DNA of 8,815 nucleotides, taken from assembly GCA_028276305.1 (NCBI GenBank), contig JAPYWO010000030.1, positions 1 to 8,815 on the forward strand, written 5' to 3'. The position numbers and the translations under genes are program-made. The notes under the pieces are model-generated. The model was not told the origin of the DNA, ran no database searches, and saw only the letters and a program-made list of their open reading frames with translations. Source of the DNA: Candidatus Thermokryptus sp. Lineage in GTDB: Bacteria > Bacteroidota > Ignavibacteria > Kryptoniales > Kryptoniaceae. This document shows positions 1 to 5,580 of this stretch, one piece after another; position 1 is the stretch's first letter, and each line of letters opens with the position of its first letter.

Positions 1-1
1 A

Positions 2-301
2 GAAGACATACTCAAACTCAAAATCGGCGTTGAAATAACTATTGATGGGAAAACTTATACGACATTACCAGCAAATGTCAAAGTTGTCAAAGAAAACAAA
101 AAGACATGTTGGGTTGAAATTGAAATAATTGAAGGGAAAAACAGACAGGTGAGAAGGATGTTTGAGAAACTCGGGTATGAAGTTGAAAACCTCGTCAGGA
201 TAAAAATAGGAAACTTTGAGGATAAAAATTTAAAACCTGGGGAGTGGAGATTTTTAAAACCTGATGAATTAAAACAAATCGCACCAAATTATTTCAAATG
301 A
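2..301 (+). CDS. RsuA/RluB-family rRNA pseudouridine synthase, C-terminal part (cut by left edge)
   Basis: This is the last 99 codons of a gene that begins before the window; the TGA stop is at 299-301. The frame reads EGKNRQVRRMFEKLGYEVENLVR, then a G-x-W-R-F-L tail. That stretch is the C-terminal hallmark of the RsuA/RluB/RluE/RluF family, where the basic RQVRRM segment lies next to the active site and contacts rRNA. These enzymes isomerise one uridine to pseudouridine in 16S or 23S rRNA during ribosome assembly in the cytoplasm. The catalytic Asp (GRLD-type motif) and any N-terminal S4 domain lie outside the window, so the target site cannot be assigned. The tail after the motif is short, without the basic extension of some RluB proteins. 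The stop overlaps the next start as ATGA, so translation is probably coupled. Confidence 0.9.
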   Translation, partial: EDILKLKIGVEITIDGKTYTTLPANVKVVKENKKTCWVEIEIIEGKNRQVRRMFEKLGYEVENLVRIKIGNFEDKNLKPGEWRFLKPDELKQIAPNYFK

Positions 302-921
302 AACCACTCGTAATTGGAATTGCTGGAGGAACTGGCTCTGGAAAGACAACCGTCGCAAGAAAAATCGCCTCAAAACTGGGTCCTGAAAATGTCATCATAC
401 TTGAACACGATAGTTACTACAAAGATATCACGCAATTTCAGGGCAAGAAAATTGAGGAAATAAACTTTGACCACCCTGACTCGCTTGATACGAAACTTTT
501 AATTGAACATGTTAAAAGCTTAAAGGAGCGAAAACCAATTGAAGTTCCAATCTACGATTTCACAACTTACAAACGCCTGCAAATAACAAGACATGTTGAA
601 CCAAAAGATGTCATAATAATTGAAGGCATTCTTGTCTTCGTTGAAAAAGAGTTAAGGGAGCTTATGGACATAAAAATTTTTGTTGACACCGATGCCGATG
701 AGAGGGTCTTGCGAAGGATAAAAAGGGACATAATTGAAAGGGGGCGAACCCTTGAATCAGTCATAAATCAATATATCACAACCGTCAAGCCATCACATCT
801 TGAGTTCGTTGAACCGAGCAAACGCTGGGCGGATATAATAATACCAAGAGGCGGGGAAAACGAAGTCGCAATTGAAATGGTAGTGTCAAGAATAAAAACA
901 ATGCTGGAGGATAAAAAATGA
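298..921 (+). CDS. udk: Uridine/cytidine kinase, possibly cytidine-restricted
   Basis: This 207-residue protein of normal family length phosphorylates pyrimidine ribonucleosides to UMP/CMP with ATP or GTP in cytoplasmic salvage. Visible landmarks are the Walker A P-loop GGTGSGKT (residues 10-17), the catalytic-Asp region HDSYYKD (37-43, D38), NFDHPDSLD (57-64), the nucleoside-binding YDFTTYKR (86-93), the Walker B-like VIIIEGIL (105-112), the lid segment RRIKRDIIERGR (139-150), and the C-terminal EPSKRWADIIIPRGG (172-186). The usual His of the base-binding loop (E. coli YVEHTR, human UCK2 His117) is Tyr91 here. The cytidine-only Thermus thermophilus kinase has Tyr at the equivalent place, so the substrate range may be narrow. 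The start ATG overlaps the stop of the upstream synthase and has no clear Shine-Dalgarno; the stop overlaps the next gene as ATGA. The kinase assignment is very secure, the specificity is not. Confidence 0.96.
   Translation: MKPLVIGIAGGTGSGKTTVARKIASKLGPENVIILEHDSYYKDITQFQGKKIEEINFDHPDSLDTKLLIEHVKSLKERKPIEVPIYDFTTYKRLQITRHVEPKDVIIIEGILVFVEKELRELMDIKIFVDTDADERVLRRIKRDIIERGRTLESVINQYITTVKPSHLEFVEPSKRWADIIIPRGGENEVAIEMVVSRIKTMLEDKK
906..910 (+). promoter_or_regulatory. Shine-Dalgarno of the thioredoxin lipoprotein gene
   Basis: GGAGG lies 7 bases before the ATG at 918, inside the last codons of the kinase gene. It supports that start and the reading of the ATGA overlap as a true coupled junction. 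It is one of the few good ribosome-binding sites in the window; most of the other starts have none. Confidence 0.75.
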
Positions 922-1415
922 AAAGAATTTTTATCTTCATCGCCTTTTTGCTTTTTTCCTGTTCGCATAGTAAATACACCGTCGTTGAGCGAAACAACAT
1001 CAAAATTTTAATAGGTGAATTTCCAGTCCAAATCCTTGAAAGCGAAGATTTCAAATGGTTCTCGCTGGGTTATTCAAACTTCACAATTGATGACAGCCAA
1101 AGTTTCAATATAATAAAATCAATGGCAAATCGTTTTGATGTTCTGGTCTTCATGGGAACTTGGTGTCCCGACAGCAGAGAACATGTACCGAAGTTTATGA
1201 AAATCATGGACCTAGCTGGCGTGGATAGAAAACACATAAAATTCATCGGGCTTGACAGAGATAAAACTTTAAAAGGTTTTACAGACAAATACGATATAAA
1301 ACGAGTCCCGACTTTCATATTTTTCAAAGATGGAAAGGAAATAGGTAGAATAGTTGAAAATCCACAAGTAAGTTTAACGCAACACATCGCAAAAATTTTG
1401 AGTCAAGCAAGATGA
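918..1415 (+). CDS. Thioredoxin-fold lipoprotein with a CPDS active site
   Basis: The protein has 165 residues. Residues 1-15 form a lipoprotein signal: basic start, hydrophobic core, then L-F-S-C with Cys15 as the likely lipidated residue. This places the domain in the periplasm, anchored to a membrane. The thioredoxin fold is shown by VLVFMGTWCPDS (75-86), a helix with VPKF, then IKFIGLDRD, and RVPTFIFFKDGKEIGR with cis-Pro131. The usual second active-site Cys is Ser86, so the site is WCPDS with a single Cys83, and no other Cys follows the lipobox. Such a site cannot form the ordinary intradomain disulfide. Related W-C-x-D-S proteins are, from memory, common in Bacteroidota-like bacteria, where their role is unclear. 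Candidate roles are a monothiol isomerase or reductase, a chaperone, or a peroxide/thiol sensor. It overlaps both neighbours by ATGA. Confidence 0.85.
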   Translation: MKRIFIFIAFLLFSCSHSKYTVVERNNIKILIGEFPVQILESEDFKWFSLGYSNFTIDDSQSFNIIKSMANRFDVLVFMGTWCPDSREHVPKFMKIMDLAGVDRKHIKFIGLDRDKTLKGFTDKYDIKRVPTFIFFKDGKEIGRIVENPQVSLTQHIAKILSQAR

Positions 1416-2824
1416 ACTCCTGGCTATCAATACTTCCGCCCGTTTCAGCGATAATTCTCGCCTTGATAACAAGACAAGTTTATCTTTCACTTTTCTTCGG
1501 GATATGGCTTGGGTGGACGATACTTTCGGATTGGAATCCCCTTTTGGGTCTTATAAATTCAATTGAAGCGATAATAAATGTCTTCAAGGAATCAAGCAAT
1601 ACAAAAGTGATAATTTTCAGCGCATTGATAGGTGCATTGATTGCATTGACACAACGATCTGGTGGCGTTCAAGGGTTTGTGAATTTAATTTTAAATCGTG
1701 GTTTTATAAAGTCAAGAAAGATGGCTCAAATTTTCGCTTGGGCAATCGGAATGAGCATTTTTGTTGAATCAAGTATAACTTGCCTTGTGACGGGAGCGGT
1801 TTCAAGACCGATTTTTGATAAATTGAAAATTTCAAGGGAAAAACTCGCTTATATTTGCGATTCAACTTCAGCACCGATTTGTATAATGATTCCTTTAAAC
1901 GCCTGGGGTGCGTATGTACTTGGCTTACTTTCTCAGGTTGAAGTGAAAAACGGAATTTCAATCTTTCTCGCATCAATACCGCTTAATTTTTATGCAATCT
2001 TCGCTATAGCGCTTGTTGTTTTCATTGCCCTCACAGGAATTGATTATGGACCCATGAAAAAAGCAGAGTTAAGGGCTATCCGAGAAGGGAAAGTTATAGC
2101 CGATGGTGCTATGCCACTTGTCTCAGAAGAAGTTATAAGCATTCAGACAAAAGACGGAGTAAAACCGAATGCATTGAATATGATAATTCCAATCCTGACA
2201 ATGATTTTCATGATGCCGGTTGGGCTTTATATAACTGGAAATGGAAATTTAACAAGCGGTTCTGGCTCAACAGCGGTTCTTTGGGCTGTTTTGACCTCAA
2301 TTTTCGTTGCGGGGATTTTGTATAAATTTCAAAAAATTTTAACCATAAGAGAGACGATTGAACTTACGCTCAAGGGGATGGGCGGTTTAATTCCACTAGC
2401 TGTCTTAATGACATTTGCTTTTGCCATTGGATCGGTTTGTAAAGAACTCAAAACTGGTGAATATGTCGCCCAAATTGCAAGCAAATTTTTAATACCATCT
2501 CTTCTTCCAAGCGTTGTATTTCTGACATCTTGTGTTATCTCCTTCTCAACCGGGACAAGTTGGGGAACTTTCGCTATAATGGTGCCCATTGCAATACCAT
2601 CGGCAATAATTATGAATTCAAATTTACCCCTTGTTCTTGCAAGTGTTTTAAGTGGAGGCGTATTTGGCGACCACTCATCGCCTATTTCAGATACAACGAT
2701 TGTTTCATCAATGGCTTCCGCTTGCGATCACATTGACCATGTGAAAACGCAATTACCGTATGCTTTAACTGCAGCTTCTCTTGCCCTTGTTTTCTTTATC
2801 ATCTTCGGCTTCATTTTAAATTAA
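1412..2824 (+). CDS. nhaC: NhaC-family Na+/H+ antiporter (ion transporter superfamily)
   Basis: This 470-residue inner-membrane protein has about a dozen hydrophobic segments. Family motifs are clear: FVESSITCLVTGAVSRP (117-133), SAPICIMIPLNAWGAY (153-168), STGTSWGTFAIMVPIA (379-394), and the signature GGVFGDHSSPISDTTIVSS (415-433) followed by DHIDHVKTQLPYA (439-451). The second and third motifs resemble each other, as expected from the inverted repeat of this superfamily. The family exchanges cytoplasmic Na+ for H+, so a role in Na+ and pH homeostasis is likely. A close relative, MleN, instead swaps malate/H+ for lactate/Na+, and sequence alone does not settle the substrate. The start overlaps the preceding stop as ATGA without a strong ribosome-binding site; the length fits the family. 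The next gene starts 19 bases downstream. Confidence 0.9.
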   Translation: MNSWLSILPPVSAIILALITRQVYLSLFFGIWLGWTILSDWNPLLGLINSIEAIINVFKESSNTKVIIFSALIGALIALTQRSGGVQGFVNLILNRGFIKSRKMAQIFAWAIGMSIFVESSITCLVTGAVSRPIFDKLKISREKLAYICDSTSAPICIMIPLNAWGAYVLGLLSQVEVKNGISIFLASIPLNFYAIFAIALVVFIALTGIDYGPMKKAELRAIREGKVIADGAMPLVSEEVISIQTKDGVKPNALNMIIPILTMIFMMPVGLYITGNGNLTSGSGSTAVLWAVLTSIFVAGILYKFQKILTIRETIELTLKGMGGLIPLAVLMTFAFAIGSVCKELKTGEYVAQIASKFLIPSLLPSVVFLTSCVISFSTGTSWGTFAIMVPIAIPSAIIMNSNLPLVLASVLSGGVFGDHSSPISDTTIVSSMASACDHIDHVKTQLPYALTAASLALVFFIIFGFILN

Positions 2825-2843
2825 AATTAAATCAAATTTAGAA

Positions 2844-3590
2844 ATGGCAACTTTAATTTTAACGCTTGGACTTGTTGCAACTTTAGCTGAGGTTCTCGGC
2901 GGTTCAATAATAATTTTCACAAAAAGATGGCCCCAAAAATTTCAGGATTACTTGCTCGCCATAAGCGCTGGATTTATAATCGCCCTTGTTCTCACACAAC
3001 TTATCCCTGAATCAATAAATTCAATCGGGGAGACAGCCCCAATTTTGATAATGCTCGGTTATGCGACGCTTCATCTTTTTGAACATACATTTGTCTCACA
3101 TCTACACTTCGGCGAAGAGACACATGCTGAACACATCGTTTCAAAGCCAGCAAGCATCTCCATCTTTTTCGGTCTCTTCATACACGCTTTCTTTGACGGA
3201 ATGGCAATATCAATCGGGTTAAAGTTTAACTATGTAATTGGGTTATTGCTTTTCATAGGTATTTTTCTACACAAATTTCCGGAGGGTATGACAGTTGCAT
3301 CAGTTTTGTTTGCCTCTGGAAGGGGAACAAAAAATTCCCTTTTCCTTGCTTCACTCGTTGGATTCGCAACATTCATCGGCACCTTGATAGGATTGTTAAT
3401 CCCTGAAATAAGTTCAAAAATTGTCGGGTTTTTATTCTCATTTATATCAGGAATCGGACTTTATGTCGGGACAACTGATTTGATACCGGAGATAAACAAC
3501 TCAAAAACAAAGTCAGCCCCAATTGTCGTATTTATTGGAATGCTACTTTTTTACATAACCGCTGACTTCATACATAAATTAATCCACTGA
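2844..3590 (+). CDS. ZIP-family divalent metal transporter (GufA-like)
   Basis: This 248-residue inner-membrane protein has about eight hydrophobic segments, typical of compact bacterial ZIP proteins that import Zn2+, Fe2+ or Mn2+. The metal-site helices are visible: HAFFDGMAISIGL (114-126) for TM4 and HKFPEGMTVASVL (143-155) for TM5. His114, Asp118, His143 and Glu147 would form the main metal site. In the second site the usual Asn and acidic residue are replaced by Ala115 and Lys144, so a single-metal site is likely. A His-rich loop at about 77-97 (His77, 81, 86, 88, 94, 97) lies between TM3 and TM4, as in many ZIPs. The ATG is the only start in its frame after the preceding stop, and there is no obvious Shine-Dalgarno. 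The gene is 19 bases after nhaC and 2 before the sigma factor, so it is co-transcribed. Which metal it carries cannot be told. Confidence 0.9.
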   Translation: MATLILTLGLVATLAEVLGGSIIIFTKRWPQKFQDYLLAISAGFIIALVLTQLIPESINSIGETAPILIMLGYATLHLFEHTFVSHLHFGEETHAEHIVSKPASISIFFGLFIHAFFDGMAISIGLKFNYVIGLLLFIGIFLHKFPEGMTVASVLFASGRGTKNSLFLASLVGFATFIGTLIGLLIPEISSKIVGFLFSFISGIGLYVGTTDLIPEINNSKTKSAPIVVFIGMLLFYITADFIHKLIH

Positions 3591-3592
3591 TT

Positions 3593-4192
3593 ATGAAAGA
3601 GGGAAAAGCAAAACTAAAAAAGTTAAGCGACATAGAACTTGTAAAACAAGCGCTCAACGGAAATGACTCCGCTTATACGGAACTGATGAATAGATACAAG
3701 AAAAAGGTTGAAATCATAGTATCCCGGCTTGTAAAAAAAGAATTTGATGTTGAAGACCTCGTTCAGGAAATTTTCACCAAAGCATTTACTTCACTTTCAA
3801 CTTTCAAGTCGGAGTTCTCCTTTTCAACTTGGCTTTACAAGATTGCGACAAATCATTGTATTGATCATATCCGCAAAAGGAAAATATCAACTTATTCCCT
3901 TGATGAAGAACTTGAATTTGAAGAAGACACGGTGCATCGCGAAATTCCCGACTGGAGCAAAACGCCTGACTATGAACTTTTAAGAAAGGAAAAAAACGAA
4001 ATAATCCACCAAGCGATAAATTCCCTGCCCGAACACTATAGGAAAGTGATTATACTGAGACATTTTGAAGATAAATCATACGAGGAAATCGCAAAGGAAT
4101 TAAAATTACCGATTGGAACGGTCAAGGTCCACCTTTTCAGGGCAAGGGAATTGCTTTACAAGAAGCTAAAGGACAAATTAAGACATTATTGA
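3593..4192 (+). CDS. ECF-type (sigma-70 family) RNA polymerase sigma factor
   Basis: This 199-residue protein has the two-domain ECF layout. Region 2 spans about 27-97, with the core-binding DVEDLVQEIFTKAF (52-65) and the -10-recognising FSFSTWLYKIATNHCIDHIRKRK (75-97). An acidic linker follows (about 103-125). Region 4 spans about 137-193, with LPEHYRKVIILRHFED (145-160) and the helix-turn-helix SYEEIAKELKLPIGTVKVHLFRAR (162-185). It would direct RNA polymerase to an alternative promoter set. The gene starts 2 bases after the ZIP stop, without a visible Shine-Dalgarno, so expression probably depends on coupling. No anti-sigma gene follows: the next gene, 64 bases on, is an exported toastrack protein, which suggests an envelope-related regulon. 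Region 4 is followed by only a few residues, so there is no fused C-terminal sensor domain. Confidence 0.95.
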   Translation: MKEGKAKLKKLSDIELVKQALNGNDSAYTELMNRYKKKVEIIVSRLVKKEFDVEDLVQEIFTKAFTSLSTFKSEFSFSTWLYKIATNHCIDHIRKRKISTYSLDEELEFEEDTVHREIPDWSKTPDYELLRKEKNEIIHQAINSLPEHYRKVIILRHFEDKSYEEIAKELKLPIGTVKVHLFRARELLYKKLKDKLRHY

Positions 4193-4219
4193 AACGCCTC
4201 GTCCATCTTTTCGTATAAT
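4189..4219 (+). promoter_or_regulatory. Possible promoter for the toastrack gene
   Basis: TATAAT (4214-4219) is a perfect housekeeping -10, preceded by TTGAAA (4189-4194) with a long 19-base spacer. It lies in the only gap of notable size on the + strand (4193-4256). It would start RNA near 4226 and give a leader of about 30 bases. A rival reading for an ECF promoter in the same gap is GGAAG (4225-4229) with TGTC (4248-4251). In AT-rich DNA such matches arise by chance, so this is only a candidate. Confidence 0.3.
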
Positions 4220-4256
4220 TTAACGGAAGCGAAAAACAAATTTACATTGTCAAAAA

Positions 4257-5084
4257 TTGTTGCGATATAAATTCAAAATACTTTATCTCGTCCTCTTAAC
4301 TCAATTTCTTTTATCCCAAACAAAATTTCATAAAGAGATACCGAGAAGCGATGAAAAGGAATTGAAGGTGAAGATTTTCGGAAGCGCTGGGACATTTTAT
4401 ATTTCCCCGGGCGAAAGGGATAAAATTGCAATAATTGACGGTCGCTCTGAAAAAGGGAAAACGATCGTTGATGTAAATTACTATGTTGAAGATGAAATCG
4501 GATATCTGGAATTTGAAACAAAAAAGGGGATTTTAAAAAATACCGATGATGAAAAGTGGTATATAAAACTATGCGATGATATCCCGACTTCGCTTGAAGT
4601 TGAATTTGGGGCAAGTTACGCAGTAATTGAATTGGGAGGTATGAGTGTGAAAAATTTAAAAATTTCAACAGGCGTGAGCAGTGCGAAGTTGAAGTTTACG
4701 CAACCCAACAAGATGATAATGCGAAAACTTGAGGTTGAAACCGGGGTTTCAGAGTTTAAAATTGAAAATCTCGGAAACGCAAAGTTTAGAAAGTTCACCT
4801 TCTCCGGAGGTATGGGCTCGTTTGACATTGACCTCTCTGGTGAGATTTTAGATGAGGCGGATTTGAAATTATCGCTTGGGCTTGGTGATCTTAACATTCG
4901 CATCCCCAGAGATATCGGCGCAGTTATATCAACATCATCCGGGCTTTTCTCACCGAAAAAATTTGATGATTTTTATAAGCGAGACGGCTCGTTCATAAGT
5001 TACAATTACAACGATGCAAAAAAGAAAATAAAACTCTTTATTGAGTCAGGGCTAGGCAGTATCAAAGTTAAATGGATTGATTGA
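4257..5084 (+). CDS. Exported toastrack-domain (LiaF/DUF4097-like) protein
   Basis: The protein has 275 residues. A basic start and hydrophobic core (KFKILYLVLLTQFLLSQ, about 5-21) form a signal peptide, so the rest is periplasmic or outer-surface. The body is a run of short beta strands rich in Gly and Ser with the LiaF/DUF4097 'toastrack' pattern: FSGGMGSFDIDLSG, then ADLKLSLGLGDLNIRIPRDIGA (about 202-223), then a closing ESGLGSIKVKWID. Members of this family sit in envelope-stress pathways or act as periplasmic scaffolds; no enzyme site is visible. The frame offers only TTG starts after its last stop (4221-4223), at 4257 or 4260, with no Shine-Dalgarno; either keeps the signal peptide. It follows the ECF sigma gene by 64 bases and may be its target or sensor partner. 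The last 17 bases overlap the convergent flavodoxin gene. Confidence 0.8.
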   Translation: MLRYKFKILYLVLLTQFLLSQTKFHKEIPRSDEKELKVKIFGSAGTFYISPGERDKIAIIDGRSEKGKTIVDVNYYVEDEIGYLEFETKKGILKNTDDEKWYIKLCDDIPTSLEVEFGASYAVIELGGMSVKNLKISTGVSSAKLKFTQPNKMIMRKLEVETGVSEFKIENLGNAKFRKFTFSGGMGSFDIDLSGEILDEADLKLSLGLGDLNIRIPRDIGAVISTSSGLFSPKKFDDFYKRDGSFISYNYNDAKKKIKLFIESGLGSIKVKWID

Positions 5085-5580
5085 GATGCACAAAAATTTT
5101 CCTGACGAAATTTTCAATCCTCTCTAAAACTCTTCCCTCATCTATGTCCCTTCTCTTGAATTTGTCAAATTCAACAACATCAAAACCGTTCGCTTTAAAA
5201 ATTTTCAGGAACTTTTCAATAAAAGCATCCTCTTTAAAACCACCATAAGTTATGTAAAAAGCGACTTTGGGCTTCTTCGCATCCTTGAAGTTTGATCTCA
5301 AAAAATTAACAAACGAAGTAACCGGAGGGCAATTCAATGTCCACTTCGGAGTACCCAATACGATGATGTCATAAACATTGTTCAATTTAAATTTTTTCAA
5401 CGGGAATGGGAGTTTCGGGACAAACGAAAGCAAGAGCCAGAAAATATACGGCAGATTTAGAATCGGCTGAATTTTAACGAGGTCAAATTCAACTTTAAAC
5501 TTAGAAAAATTTTCACAAATCAAGCTCGCAACCTTCTCTGTTCGCCCCGTGTAAGAAAAATAAGCAACGAGAATTTTCAT
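5068..5580 (-). CDS. Flavodoxin-like FMN protein
   Basis: This 170-residue protein has a flavodoxin fold. The N-terminus MKILVAYFSYTGRT carries the FMN-phosphate loop S-Y-T-G-R-T (residues 9-14), and a second loop IIVLGTPKWTLNCPPV (about 72-87) would flank the isoalloxazine ring. Between them is a strongly hydrophobic segment (about 42-60, NLPYIFWLLLSFVPKLPF), which could touch a membrane or partner. The PKWTxxCPP loop with Cys84 looks like a feature of a particular 'flavodoxin family protein' group rather than of classical electron-carrier flavodoxins. The likely role is electron transfer or NAD(P)H-linked quinone/flavin chemistry; the partner is unknown. I chose the ATG at 5580 over the in-frame TTG one codon upstream; the ATG shares one base with the mgtE stop (TGATG). 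It is the last gene of the - strand unit, and its 3' end overlaps the toastrack gene. Confidence 0.85.
   Translation of the reverse strand: MKILVAYFSYTGRTEKVASLICENFSKFKVEFDLVKIQPILNLPYIFWLLLSFVPKLPFPLKKFKLNNVYDIIVLGTPKWTLNCPPVTSFVNFLRSNFKDAKKPKVAFYITYGGFKEDAFIEKFLKIFKANGFDVVEFDKFKRRDIDEGRVLERIENFVRKIFVHLNQSI

Noticed and set aside
4193..4256. Small anti-sigma or small RNA gene between the sigma and toastrack genes
   Set aside because: Sixty-four bases is too short for an anti-sigma, there is an in-frame stop at 4221-4223, and no strong stem is visible.
4273..4668. - strand open frame opposite the toastrack gene (131 codons)
   Set aside because: It has no domain pattern and odd His/Phe/Gln/Ser composition. 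The + strand frame has a signal peptide and family motifs.
5093..5114. AT-only inverted repeat (AAAATTT...AAATTTT) just after the toastrack stop, as a terminator
   Set aside because: The stem is 7 A-T pairs with an 8-base loop and no GC and no U-run, and such palindromes are frequent in this DNA. It also lies inside the flavodoxin coding sequence.
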